Of a DNA stretch of 64,000 nucleotides, positions 40,648 through 50,075 are shown piece by piece. The stretch is from Phyllobacterium zundukense (GTDB lineage Bacteria > Pseudomonadota > Alphaproteobacteria > Rhizobiales > Rhizobiaceae). A program made the translations under genes and the position numbers. The notes under the pieces were generated by a model. The model did not search any database. It had not been told where the DNA came from and worked only from the letters and a program-made list of their open reading frames with translations. Location: positions 744,001 through 808,000 of the forward strand of contig NZ_CP104973.1 in assembly GCF_025452195.1 (NCBI RefSeq), in the 5' to 3' direction. The first letter of the stretch is position 1. Each line of letters starts with the position of its first letter.

Positions 40648-42456
40648 ATGAGCACTCCACTAGATCACATTCGTAATTTCTCCATCGTCGCCCATATCGA
40701 CCATGGCAAATCCACCCTTGCCGACCGGCTGATCCAATCGACCGGCGGGCTGGAGCTGCGCGACATGAAGGAGCAGGTGCTCGACTCGATGGATATCGAG
40801 CGCGAGCGCGGCATCACCATCAAGGCGCAGACCGTCCGGCTGAACTACAAGGCCAACAATGGCGAGACCTATGTCCTCAATCTGATCGACACGCCCGGCC
40901 ACGTCGATTTCGCCTATGAGGTGTCGCGGTCGCTGTCTGCCTGCGAAGGTTCGCTGCTTGTCGTCGATGCCTCGCAGGGCGTCGAGGCGCAGACACTCGC
41001 CAATGTCTATCAGGCCATCGACAACAACCACGAGATCGTCGTTGTCCTCAACAAGGTCGATCTCCCCGCCGCCGAGCCCGAGCGTATCCGCGAACAGGTC
41101 GAGGAAGTCATCGGCATCGATGCGAGCCAGGCCGTCCTTATTTCCGCCAAGACCGGCCTCGGCATTCCGGATGTACTCGAAGCCATCGTCAACCAGCTGC
41201 CGCCGCCGCGCGAAGGCGACCGCACCAAGCCGCTCAAGGCCATGCTGGTCGATAGCTGGTACGATGCCTATCTCGGCGTCATCGTCCTCGTGCGCATCAT
41301 CGATGGCGTGCTGAAAAAGGGCCAAACCATCCGCATGATGGGCACCGGCGCCAAATATCCGGTCGAGCGTACCGGCGTGTTCACGCCGAAGATGCTCGCC
41401 GTCGATGAGCTTGGCCCGGGCGAATTCGGCTTCATCACCGCGTCGATCAAAGAAGTCGCCGACACCCGCGTCGGCGATACCATCACCGAGGACAAGCGCC
41501 CGACCGCGTCGATCCTGCCCGGCTTCAAGCCGGCGCAGCCCGTCGTCTTCTGCGGCCTCTTCCCCGTCGATGCGGCCGATTTCGAGGATCTGCGCGCCGC
41601 CATGGGCCGCCTGCGCCTCAACGATGCCTCCTTCTCCTTCGAGATGGAAAGCTCCGCTGCGCTCGGCTTCGGCTTCCGCTGCGGCTTCTTGGGGCTGCTG
41701 CATCTCGAGATCATCCAGGAACGGCTGGAGCGCGAGTTCAACCTCGATCTTATCGCCACCGCGCCGAGCGTCGTCTACAAGCTCAACATGACCGACGGCA
41801 CCCAGCGCGAGTTGCACAATCCCGCCGACATGCCGGAGGTGATGAAGATCGCATCCATCGAGGAGCCGTGGATCCGCGCGACGATCCTCACCCCCGACGA
41901 TTATCTCGGCTCGATCCTCAAGCTCTGCCAGGACCGCCGCGGCATCCAGATCGATCTGAACTATGTCGGCAAGCGCGCCATGGTCACCTATGACCTGCCG
42001 CTCAACGAGGTGGTGTTCGATTTCTACGACCGGCTGAAGTCCATCAGCCAGGGCTATGCCTCCTTCGACTATCATTTGTCGGATTACCGCGAGGGCAACC
42101 TCGTCAAGATGTCGGTACTGGTGAATGGCGAGCCGGTGGACGCATTGTCGATGATGGTGCACCGCGCCGCCGCCGAAAAGCGCGGCCGCGACCTTTGCGA
42201 AAAGCTCAAGGACCTGATCCCCAAGCACATGTTCAAGATCCCGATCCAGGCGGCCATTGGCGGCACGGTGATCGCGCGCGAAACCATCTCGGCGCTGCGC
42301 AAGGACGTGACGGCCAAGTGCTATGGCGGCGACGTCTCGCGCAAGCGCAAGCTTCTGGAAAAGCAGAAGGAAGGCAAGAAGCGCATGCGGCAGTTCGGCA
42401 AGGTCGAAATCCCGCAGGAAGCCTTCATCCAGGCGCTGAAGATGGGCGATAGTTGA
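40648..42456 (+). CDS. lepA: Elongation factor 4 (LepA)
   Basis: The product has 602 residues. G1 is [11 protein letters not shown]2 [11 protein letters not shown]3 DTPGHVDF and G4 NKVDLP. The LepA-specific C-terminal domain ends [20 protein letters not shown], then [16 protein letters not shown]. It binds the ribosome and back-translocates or remodels stalled complexes. Start [14 protein letters not shown] at 40648 matches relatives; an in-frame ATG at 40630 would add 6 residues. Confidence 0.97.
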   Translation: MSTPLDHIRNFSIVAHIDHGKSTLADRLIQSTGGLELRDMKEQVLDSMDIERERGITIKAQTVRLNYKANNGETYVLNLIDTPGHVDFAYEVSRSLSACEGSLLVVDASQGVEAQTLANVYQAIDNNHEIVVVLNKVDLPAAEPERIREQVEEVIGIDASQAVLISAKTGLGIPDVLEAIVNQLPPPREGDRTKPLKAMLVDSWYDAYLGVIVLVRIIDGVLKKGQTIRMMGTGAKYPVERTGVFTPKMLAVDELGPGEFGFITASIKEVADTRVGDTITEDKRPTASILPGFKPAQPVVFCGLFPVDAADFEDLRAAMGRLRLNDASFSFEMESSAALGFGFRCGFLGLLHLEIIQERLEREFNLDLIATAPSVVYKLNMTDGTQRELHNPADMPEVMKIASIEEPWIRATILTPDDYLGSILKLCQDRRGIQIDLNYVGKRAMVTYDLPLNEVVFDFYDRLKSISQGYASFDYHLSDYREGNLVKMSVLVNGEPVDALSMMVHRAAAEKRGRDLCEKLKDLIPKHMFKIPIQAAIGGTVIARETISALRKDVTAKCYGGDVSRKRKLLEKQKEGKKRMRQFGKVEIPQEAFIQALKMGDS

Positions 42457-42484
42457 GCGCTTTGGCCCTCAACTCCCCGTCTTG

Positions 42485-42682
42485 ATGATCCCGATGCGCC
42501 CAGCCACTCTCTCGCTTCTCGCCCTGATCCTGTGCAGCGCGGCGTTTGCCGGCTGCAGCACGACCGCGCCGCGCACCCCGCCTGTACCCGCGCCCATCGC
42601 GCAGGGCGACGACCAGCCCGAACCACTGACGCCCGGCATCAAACCACTGACGGTGGAACAGGAAGAGCAGTTCGGGGGGTAG
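42485..42682 (+). CDS. Small proline-rich lipoprotein
   Basis: The product has 65 residues. The signal peptide (LSLLALILCSAAFAGC) has lipobox FAGC; the mature part is Pro-rich (TTAPRTPPVPAPIAQGDDQP) and ends EQEEQFGG. Starts at 42485 or 42494 are both possible. It begins 28 bp after lepA and may be co-transcribed. No known function. Confidence 0.6.
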   Translation: MIPMRPATLSLLALILCSAAFAGCSTTAPRTPPVPAPIAQGDDQPEPLTPGIKPLTVEQEEQFGG

Positions 42683-42690
42683 TGCCGAAT

Positions 42691-44231
42691 TTATGACGCT
42701 GGAGATGTTGCCGCTTTAATTGGTCTAAGGCCCTTGAGGATTAATGTTCCCGAAACTTCGTTCTCAACATAAGCTGGGCTGCGGTCCTCGATGCGCGGGA
42801 CCTTTTTGCCATCCGACCATTCTTGTGCCTTGCCCGTGCTGTCTTTTCGCTTCCTTTTTTCAAAAATATCGCGGTATCGGCGGGGAGATATCCCAATAAA
42901 AGGCTCAAAAATTACGTGCGAATCAGCATCATTTGAATAGAACGAAATTGAATCAGAATGCAGTTTTTCAGCATAACTTTTTGGATAAGGCTCCAGAAAA
43001 ACTAAGCGTCTGATACCTGATGCCACTATATGCTTTGCACAGACGTGGCAGGGGAATGTTGTACAAAAAAGAATCGAGTTCTTTACAGCTTTACCGAGGC
43101 GGGCGGCATCCGTAATTGCGAGCATTTCCGCATGGATCATTCGACCATATTCAATGATGTCCATTAATTGCGATTCTTTGATAAGCGGATTTTCGGTTAA
43201 TACTCCGACTTGTTCGTATACGTCTCCTTTGCTTGTTAATGTGTCCGACAAATATCCTTGCTTTCCAAGCCTCTCTACAAAGTCATGAAGAATTTCCATC
43301 TTTCGTTGTTGGTTTGCATCGCCACCCTCATCGAAGTCGCGATGAGTAGCACCCAAATCATCGCACCAATAAGATCCTCCAAACGCTTTTGGAACTTCAT
43401 TACAACCAGCAGAGATGATTTCACCATCAGGTGAAAATATAGCTGCGCCTACTTGGCGTGAAAGATCAATGGACCGTAACGCCGCGCCTGCAGCGGCATA
43501 CATTCCATATTCCATCTTTGTCGGTGAGACACCGTTGTTTCCAAAAAATGATTCAATGAACCTATTGATAGTCCGGTAAGCCTCAGTTTTCTCTCGACCT
43601 AGAACAAATACGTCGCCGAGATGAAAAACGTCCGAAATCCTTTGACCGAATTCATCGTTTTTTTCGTGGTTGTCTACATCAATCAAATCGATTGCTTGTT
43701 TCTCGCAATCTGCATCTCCAATACTTTTCATGGAGAAGGCTCTTATTTTCTTCATTATTATTTTTTTGCGCTCTTCCTTATCGAGAAAAATTGAAATTTG
43801 AACGAACTTCCTTCCATAAATAGAACGAAGGAGACGAATTTCTTCCTCACGCTTAAATTGACGGATTATATAGGCTGTACCGAGCAGTGGAATGCTAGCT
43901 TTGTCCTCCGGCTTGAGATCTTTGTTCTCATCTGACTTCGAGCGTATCTGCCTAATTTTTTGTATGGCTAACGCCGCTAATGCAGCATTATTTCTGGCAC
44001 TCTTTCGGATATCATCCGCAAAGCGAATTAAGGAAAATAGTCTTTTTTATCGACCAAAATATCAGAGCTAAATGACTGCATAAGCTCGGTCACCCGGATG
44101 ATTTGTGTCTTATACCCAACTGATTGGAGAGATTCTACCAACGACTCCTGAACTACATCGAGATCAACTCCGATAGGCCCCACTAAACCGAAAAACAGCT
44201 CGGGATTCTCCACGCCACTCGTATTTTCCAT
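42691..44231 (-). pseudogene. avcD: AvcD-type antiphage dCTP/dCMP deaminase, frameshifted
   Basis: Two frames together encode one protein of about 513 residues. The 5' frame (44231-44028) has the P-loop kinase-like start ELFFGLVGPIGVDLDVVQES and IRVTELMQSF, then stops. The other frame continues without a gap: LIRFADDIRKSARNNAALAA, GTAYIIRQFKREEEIRLLRS, and the deaminase domain with Zn motifs HAEM and PCHVC (TTFPCHVCAKHIVASGIRRL). One extra base near 44030-44052, in the A6 or T4 run, would restore the frame. Intact relatives deplete dCTP/dCMP during phage infection. ATG 43755 could start a deaminase-only product. A+T-rich, unlike the flanking genes. Confidence 0.8.
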
Positions 44232-44356
44232 GTTATGGTTTATCGCCCCCGCTAATGAATTTTTAACAAATTGTGCTCAACTTTCGTTTGGCTCAATCAT
44301 TAACACGTACTACCTTACGTGTGATTCGAGGCCATCCTTTGGAGGAGGATATTTTA

Positions 44357-44536
44357 ATGCAGCAGAAAAAGACAGAAGCTCAAATAAGCAAGCAAGCTGA
44401 TGAATTCTCTGCGTTTGTATTTAATCAAATCGAAGATGCAATAGAACGCAATCGTGAAACTCCACTTTCACGTAGAGGCCCCATACTATTTTCAGATGAT
44501 GATTTTCAAGGGCAATTTCAGTTGAATAGAGATTGA
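44357..44536 (+). CDS. 59-residue protein divergent from the deaminase
   Basis: The product begins MQQKKTEAQISKQADEFSAF and ends DDDFQGQFQLNRD. It is charged and mostly helical, without membrane segments. A very strong GGAGGAGG site precedes ATG 44357. It shares the low G+C of the deaminase gene and is divergent from it, with 125 bp between. It could be part of the same defence island; no family recognised. Confidence 0.6.
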   Translation: MQQKKTEAQISKQADEFSAFVFNQIEDAIERNRETPLSRRGPILFSDDDFQGQFQLNRD

Positions 44537-44704
44537 AATATAGAGGCGTTAGGTTCGGAGTAACGCAATCTACTACTAACCTACAATGTTGGTGGCCGGA
44601 ACTATAACGTCCGATCATACCACCCATGCGCATATTGCACTGCACAATATCCACCTCTGCGCCTATGCTGTGTCTGTTGAACCAGACCCACCAGGAAACA
44701 GGCC

Positions 44705-44866
44705 ATGAGCTTTCTTATTGATTTTGCTACGCGCGGCCGCCGCAATGACAGTGCTTATCGCGAGGCGCTTGCCATGCTGCAGGGCATGAGCGCGCGGGAT
44801 CGCGCCGATATCGGCATCAAGCAGGGTGATTTCGCCCGCATCGCGCGCGAGATGTCGCGCCGCTGA
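44705..44866 (+). CDS. DUF1127-like small protein
   Basis: A 53-residue frame: MSFLIDFATRGRRNDSAYRE, then ALAMLQGMSARDRADIGIKQ and GDFARIAREMSRR. The helix 'L-x-x-M-S-x-R-D-R-A-D-I-G-I' is the DUF1127 (YjiS-like) signature, an Arg-rich domain often in small alphaproteobacterial RNA-linked proteins. Followed by two hairpins. Convergent with phoX. Confidence 0.75.
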   Translation: MSFLIDFATRGRRNDSAYREALAMLQGMSARDRADIGIKQGDFARIAREMSRR

Positions 44867-44901
44867 TTTCCGGGGCTTGTGCGACGGCTGCCCGCGCCGA
44901 T

Positions 44902-44981
44902 TATCGGAGAGCGCGTTCCTCTCCGATATCTTGAGCTGCCACCTCTCCGTTATCCTCGGGCCTGACCTGAGGATAACGGAG
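44902..44981. repeat. Two perfect hairpins between DUF1127 gene and phoX
   Basis: Stem 1 is TATCGGAGAG (44902-44911) with CTCTCCGATA (44919-44928). Stem 2 is CTCCGTTATCCTC (44945-44957) with GAGGATAACGGAG (44969-44981). Both share the ATCGGAG/TAACGGAG theme. No T run follows. They probably form a shared 3' end for the convergent genes. Confidence 0.55.
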
Positions 44982-45037
44982 TGGATGCAGTAGCCCCGGC
45001 TGAATGAAAGATCATCCCCGAGCGCGACCAACAGTAA

Positions 45038-47038
45038 TCAAACGCCGATCTTGCCGCCGCCCTTTTTGGTGATGGCGAGGACAGAGGGGCGAACCGGCAT
45101 ATTGTCCTTGAAATCCGGCCAGCGGGTGGAGAGGTCCTCGTAATAGGATGGACGGCCGAAGGGCTTCCAATCCTCGCCGCCATCGCCCGGATGCTGGACG
45201 GCAACCATGAAGGTCGCCATATCCGGCAGCATGAGCGGACCGCACATTTCGGCGCCGACCGGCACGCGGAAAAACAGTTTCGACGTGCCGCGGGCGGGAC
45301 CGTCCGTATCCACGGCCCAGATGCCATCGGTGCGGCCAGTGTCCTTGGGTGAATTGCCATCTGTTGACACCCAAAGGCGGCCTTCCGCATCGACAGCACA
45401 ATTGTCCGGCATGCCGAACCAGCCATTCTTGGTGGTATCGGTGGAGAAGGATGCACCGACATCGGCAACCGATGGATCACCGCATTTCAAGAGGATTTCC
45501 CACTTGCCCTTGGTGGCGGCGAAGTTTCCATCTTCCTCGGCGATCTCGACAATATGGCCGAAGGCGTTTTTGGCGCGCGGATTGACGGCATCGACCTGAT
45601 CGTCCTTGCGCTTGGTGTTGTTGGTGAGCATCACATAGACCTTGCCATTGACCCCGTTCGGGCCAATGTCTTCGGGGCGATCCATCTTCGTCGCGCCAAG
45701 CAGGTCGCCAGCACGGCGGGTTTCGATCAACACGTCTGCCTGGCTGGCAAAGCCGTTGGCTTCCGTCAGCGGGCCTTGGCCAAAGACGACCGGCAGCCAG
45801 TTGATGGTGCCGTCGACATCGAATTTGGCAACGTAAAGCGTGCCATCATCAAGAAGATTCATATTGGCAGCGCGGTCATCCGGGTTGAATTTGCCGGTGG
45901 TGACGAACTTATAGACATAATCGAAACGCTCATCATCGCCGAGGTAGAAAACAACCCGGCCATCCTTGGCGACGATGGAATCGGCGCCCTCATGCTTGAA
46001 CCGGCCCATGGCAGTGCGCTTCTTGGGAATGGAATTGGGATCGTTCACATCGATCTCGACCACCCAGCCAAAACGGTTGGCTTCGTTCGGGTCCTTCGAC
46101 AGATCAAAGCGATCATGGAAGTTGCCCCAGTCGTAAACGCCTTCAGGAATGCCCATGCGCTTGTAATTGGCGGCTTCCTTGCTGCCTTCCGGCAGTTTGC
46201 CGGTGAAATAGCCATGGATATTTTCTTCGCCCGAAACATAGGTGCCCCAGGGCGTAACACCGCCAGAGCAATTATTGATCATGCCGAAAACTTTTTTGCC
46301 GGAAGAATCGGCATTGGTCTTGACGCGGTCATGGCCGGCAACCGGGCCGGACAATTGCATTTCCGTGTTGGCAGTGATGCGGCGGTTGAGCTTGCCGTCC
46401 TTGACGACCTGCCACTTGCCGTCGGTCTTTTTGATTTCGACAACTGTGCCGCCATGGGCGGCCATTTCGATATCGACACGCTTCTGGTCAGCCGGCGCGA
46501 TCTCGATCTTGGCGTCGCCCTTGTCATCCTTGACGACTTTGACGATACCCGGGAACATCAGATGTTCATTGGTGTATTCGTGATTGACGACGAGCAGACC
46601 GTGCTCGGAAGAACCGTCGATCGGAATATAGCCGACATAATCATTATTGTAGCCGAACTGCTTGGCCTGGCTTTCCGGTGTCTGGTTCAAGGGATCGAAC
46701 TCGGGCGAATCGGCAAAAATGCCATCACCCCAGCGCAGAAGGACATCCGCGTCATAACCGGCGGCGACGTGGTGCGTCTCATCGATGCCGACCTCGACTT
46801 CCTCAAAAGTGAAAGCCGACTTGCTCTCGCCGGCGCGCGCATCGTCGGCCATCATCAGGGCCATGGGGCTGACAGTTGCGGCGATGGCGGATACGGCAAG
46901 AGAGCCCTTGAGAAAACCCCGCCGCGAGAAGCGCGCGGCAATGAGTTCGCCCATGGTGGCATTGTCGGTCGGGTTGTGGCCCGGACCGTCATTCTCCTCG
47001 AGCTGGCTGGTGCGGAATGGCTGAGACTGGTCGTTCAT
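45038..47038 (-). CDS. phoX: PhoX-family alkaline phosphatase
   Basis: The product has 666 residues. The Tat signal (RFSRRGFLKGSLAVSAIAAT) implies folded export. PhoX (DUF839) features include VGYIPIDGSSEHGLLVVNHE, NCSGGVTPWGTYVSGEENIH, GRFKHEGADSIVAKDGRVVF and DNCAVDAEGRLWVSTDGN. The Ca/Fe-dependent periplasmic enzyme releases phosphate from organic esters. A Pho box lies about 70 bp upstream, so PhoB control under phosphate starvation is expected. Confidence 0.93.
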   Translation of the reverse strand: MNDQSQPFRTSQLEENDGPGHNPTDNATMGELIAARFSRRGFLKGSLAVSAIAATVSPMALMMADDARAGESKSAFTFEEVEVGIDETHHVAAGYDADVLLRWGDGIFADSPEFDPLNQTPESQAKQFGYNNDYVGYIPIDGSSEHGLLVVNHEYTNEHLMFPGIVKVVKDDKGDAKIEIAPADQKRVDIEMAAHGGTVVEIKKTDGKWQVVKDGKLNRRITANTEMQLSGPVAGHDRVKTNADSSGKKVFGMINNCSGGVTPWGTYVSGEENIHGYFTGKLPEGSKEAANYKRMGIPEGVYDWGNFHDRFDLSKDPNEANRFGWVVEIDVNDPNSIPKKRTAMGRFKHEGADSIVAKDGRVVFYLGDDERFDYVYKFVTTGKFNPDDRAANMNLLDDGTLYVAKFDVDGTINWLPVVFGQGPLTEANGFASQADVLIETRRAGDLLGATKMDRPEDIGPNGVNGKVYVMLTNNTKRKDDQVDAVNPRAKNAFGHIVEIAEEDGNFAATKGKWEILLKCGDPSVADVGASFSTDTTKNGWFGMPDNCAVDAEGRLWVSTDGNSPKDTGRTDGIWAVDTDGPARGTSKLFFRVPVGAEMCGPLMLPDMATFMVAVQHPGDGGEDWKPFGRPSYYEDLSTRWPDFKDNMPVRPSVLAITKKGGGKIGV

Positions 47039-47109
47039 GGCGCTTACCTCTGGCTATCTGGCTGGGTCGTCAACGTCTCTTAAACGTACCTCCCCGCTAT
47101 GACGCCAGA

Positions 47110-47127
47110 GTAACAATATGATGACAG
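47110..47127 (-). promoter_or_regulatory. Pho box upstream of phoX
   Basis: On the minus strand CTGTCAT-CATA-TTGTTAC shows two 7-bp half-sites in the 11-bp register of PhoB sites; a weaker third (GGCGTCAT) follows. Position is right for activation of phoX. Confidence 0.7.
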
Positions 47128-47159
47128 ACGCGCGTGTTTTGTGCCTCTGAGACGAAGGT

Positions 47160-48149
47160 CTAAGCTGCCGCGATGAATTCGCCATAGAGGTCGAGATCGA
47201 CATTGCCGCCGGATAGCACGACAGCAACCGTCTTGCCCTCGATATCGACTTCGCCGCTCGCCAAAGCCGCGAGCCCGACGCAGCCGCCGGGTTCGACAAT
47301 CAATTTCAGGTGGTTCGCTGCGTCGCGCATCGCGGCCTTCACGGCGTCATCGGTGACCGCGATGCCGCCGGCGAGATTGCGCTTGTTGACCGGGAAAGTG
47401 AGATTGCCCGGCTGCGGCGTCAGGATCGCATCGCAGATCGAACGATGACCGGGTTCATTGGCAACCGGCTGACCCGCGACGAGCGAACGGCGCAGATCAT
47501 CGAAATTTTCCGGCTCGACGCCCCAGATGCGCGTTCCGGGAGAACCAGCCTTCACCGCCACGGAAATGCCGCTGATAAGGCCGCCGCCACCGCTCGGTAC
47601 GAACAATTCGTCAAGTGTCAGCCCGCGCTCATTGGCATCGGCCACAAGTTCAAGCCCGATCGTTCCTTGCCCCGCCATGATGGAAGGATCATCATATGGC
47701 GGCACCAGGACCATGCCGCGCTCCTCGATATAGGGTGCGGCGACCTCATCGCGGGTCTGATTGTAGCGGTCGTAAAACACGACCTCCGCGCCATATGAAC
47801 GCGTGTTTGCAACCTTTGTCTGCGGCGCATCAAGCGGCATGATGATGGTGGCACGAATTCCGAAAAGCCTGGCTGAGCTGGCAACGCCCTGGGCGTGATT
47901 ACCCGAGGAATAGGCGATGATGCCGCGCTTGTGTTCGTCCCCGGTGAACTGGCTGATACGGTTGTAAGCCCCACGGAATTTGAACGAGCCCGTGCGCTGC
48001 AGACATTCCGGCTTGAACAGGATACGCGCCTTGTACTTCGCGTTCAGGGCTTCGGATTCGACAAACCGCGTCGACACGATCTGGCCCTTGAGCCTTGCGG
48101 CAGCGGCCTCGACGTCACCTATATCAATTGCCAAGCCCTGACTGTCCAT
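47160..48149 (-). CDS. Threonine/serine dehydratase, PLP-dependent
   Basis: The product has 329 residues, a single catalytic domain without the ACT-like regulatory domain, so catabolic or racemase-like rather than biosynthetic IlvA. RTGSFKFRGAYNRI holds the PLP lysine; SSGNHAQGVASSARL and VPSGGGGLISGISVAV bind the cofactor phosphate. The end VVLSGGNVDLDLYGE is typical of TdcB/serine racemase relatives. Ends 33 bp before the Pho box of phoX. Confidence 0.9.
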   Translation of the reverse strand: MDSQGLAIDIGDVEAAAARLKGQIVSTRFVESEALNAKYKARILFKPECLQRTGSFKFRGAYNRISQFTGDEHKRGIIAYSSGNHAQGVASSARLFGIRATIIMPLDAPQTKVANTRSYGAEVVFYDRYNQTRDEVAAPYIEERGMVLVPPYDDPSIMAGQGTIGLELVADANERGLTLDELFVPSGGGGLISGISVAVKAGSPGTRIWGVEPENFDDLRRSLVAGQPVANEPGHRSICDAILTPQPGNLTFPVNKRNLAGGIAVTDDAVKAAMRDAANHLKLIVEPGGCVGLAALASGEVDIEGKTVAVVLSGGNVDLDLYGEFIAAA

Positions 48150-48257
48150 GCTGTCCTCGCTTTAGGTCTTACAATGCGAAGGATTGATAGCACCGCGATC
48201 CGTAACAGGCACTCAAATCATTGTCATCATAGCAATCGGAGGGGGCGGTGCTCCAGA

Positions 48258-48989
48258 TCAAGATTGAGCACGCTTTTCCAGAAACTGCGGCAATTCGGCG
48301 ATGGAACCCAGGATGGCATCGCTGAGATGCGCAAGGTCGTCCAGCGTGCTGTTGCCGGACAGGACGCCGATGGCAAGGCCGGCGCCAGCTGCATGGGCCA
48401 TTTCCAGATCGTGCGCATTGTCGCCGACCATGGCGACAGAATTTGGCTCAAGGCCGGTCTTGGCCGCAAACAAATGCAGCTGGTCCGCATGCGGTTTGGC
48501 GCGCGTCACGGAATCATAACCGATAATCACGCTGAAAAATGCAGTCAGGCCGAGCGCTTCCGCCGTTGCTCGGGCGCCGGCTTCCGAGTCGTTGGTGGCG
48601 ATGCCGAGGACAAACCCTTGCGCGACCAGCGCTTCCAGCGTCGCGTACAAACCTTCGATGCCGATGGCACGGCGCGAACCTTCCTGCACGGCATAGGTGT
48701 TGTAAGCGCTGATGCGCTCACGCTTCTCCTCAAGCGTCAATTCGGGATGCCACAGATCGACAATGTCATTGACAGTTCCCGCGGCGATGACGGAGCCGCC
48801 GCGAAACTTTTCCATCTCCCAATCATAACCGCCCGCTTCGACCAGTGCCCGCGCCCGTGCCTCATCACCATCGGCTGCCTTGTGCGCCAGTTCCATCGTG
48901 ATTCCGAACCAGGTGCGGTTGAAATCGACGAGCGTGCCATCCTTGTCGAAGAGGATGCCCCGTATAGCAGTGGAACGAGCCGTCGGCAT
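48258..48989 (-). CDS. HAD hydrolase, phosphoglycolate phosphatase-like
   Basis: The product has 243 residues. Motif I is FDKDGTLVDFNRTW, motif II LGIATNDSEAG, motif III Lys in RAKPHADQLHLF and motif IV SVAMVGDNAHDLEMA. Cap type C1, helical. Its ATG shares the terminal base of the aspartoacylase-like gene, so the two are coupled. Substrate unknown. Confidence 0.87.
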   Translation of the reverse strand: MPTARSTAIRGILFDKDGTLVDFNRTWFGITMELAHKAADGDEARARALVEAGGYDWEMEKFRGGSVIAAGTVNDIVDLWHPELTLEEKRERISAYNTYAVQEGSRRAIGIEGLYATLEALVAQGFVLGIATNDSEAGARATAEALGLTAFFSVIIGYDSVTRAKPHADQLHLFAAKTGLEPNSVAMVGDNAHDLEMAHAAGAGLAIGVLSGNSTLDDLAHLSDAILGSIAELPQFLEKRAQS

Positions 48990-50044
48990 CAGGCTTCCAG
49001 TGAGCCAGGCCGGGCGTTTTCCGAACGCTTGTCGCCGAGGAGTTTCAACAAATCATCGCCGCGACGGGTATAACGGTGGCTACGGCGCGTGAGAATCCGC
49101 CCTGCCTGCGGTGCGGTCAGCGTGATATCGCCTTGCGGATCACCTGGGATAGTTACCACTGTCACCAGCTTGGCGCCGGCTTCGACCTCAGTACCGATAT
49201 CGACGTGGAACAGGATCATCCCGCCCTGCGGAGCACGGATCATCTCGACATTCTCGAGTGGCGTCACCGGGCCATTGAAATCTACATTCAGCTTGACGCT
49301 GTCGTCGATGATCACACCGCGATGGACCAGGAACCTGTACAGGCCATCGGCGTCGTGTTTGCCGGTTTCGATATCGACATCGTTCAGGCCGCGAAACTCG
49401 ACGGTGGTAACCGCGCGAGCCTTTCGCTCCTGCTCGGACAGATGCAATGCCGGATGCGCACACGCCTCTTCGAAGGCGGCGTCGGCCGTGCTGTCCCATG
49501 AAAGGATGGCGGTCGAACCAAGCGCGGAAGCAAGATCGTACATTTCCGGCAGGAAAGCCTGATGGATATAAAGGTAGTTCTCGCTCTCGTCGTCGCAGTG
49601 CAGGTCGAGCACGATTTCGTGCGGCAACGCCAGACGCAGGAGCTGCGCCTTCAACCGCTCCGCCAGAGATTTCGGTGCATCGATGGCGGGGAGCCCAGTG
49701 GTATCGAAGGATTCGAGCAGCGGGAAAGAACGGTTGAAATTGACACCGGAAAAATAGTCGAAACGGCCAAGATGCTGATGCGCCTGCCATTGCGCCGAGC
49801 CAATCGGATTGGCCTGCGGAACCACGGTGATGTTGCCCGCGACGCGGCCTTCGCTCTCGGCCCTCTCGAGCATCGGAATGAGGAAATGCAATGCCGCCTG
49901 GCCCGGCAATTCCGAACCATGCAGCGACGATTGCAAATAAGCGCTCACAGCTTCGTTGTTTCCGCCCTCAAAGCGCAGGACGCGCAGTTCAATGCTGTTG
50001 CCCGGCACATCGCCGGCCAGCGTGATCTTTTCCGTCTTCATCAT
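48989..50044 (-). CDS. Succinylglutamate desuccinylase/aspartoacylase-like zinc hydrolase
   Basis: The product has 351 residues. The zinc site is visible in SSLHGSELPGQAALHFLIPM (His and Glu) and IVLDLHCDDESENYLYIHQA (third His and neighbours). The C-terminal part has a lipoyl-like barrel (VDIGTEVEAGAKLVTVVTIP) seen in many AstE-like proteins. Cleaves an N-acyl or amide bond; the real substrate is unknown. ATG 50044 or 50041, both after GGAAAAG. Coupled to the HAD gene downstream. Confidence 0.85.
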   Translation of the reverse strand: MMKTEKITLAGDVPGNSIELRVLRFEGGNNEAVSAYLQSSLHGSELPGQAALHFLIPMLERAESEGRVAGNITVVPQANPIGSAQWQAHQHLGRFDYFSGVNFNRSFPLLESFDTTGLPAIDAPKSLAERLKAQLLRLALPHEIVLDLHCDDESENYLYIHQAFLPEMYDLASALGSTAILSWDSTADAAFEEACAHPALHLSEQERKARAVTTVEFRGLNDVDIETGKHDADGLYRFLVHRGVIIDDSVKLNVDFNGPVTPLENVEMIRAPQGGMILFHVDIGTEVEAGAKLVTVVTIPGDPQGDITLTAPQAGRILTRRSHRYTRRGDDLLKLLGDKRSENARPGSLEA

Positions 50045-50075
50045 TCTTTTCCGATTATTTCGTGTGACTTTAGCT

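Noticed and set aside
40660-42228. 522-residue minus-strand frame opposite lepA
   Set aside because: Antisense shadow of a high-G+C housekeeping gene; the sense strand is unmistakably lepA.
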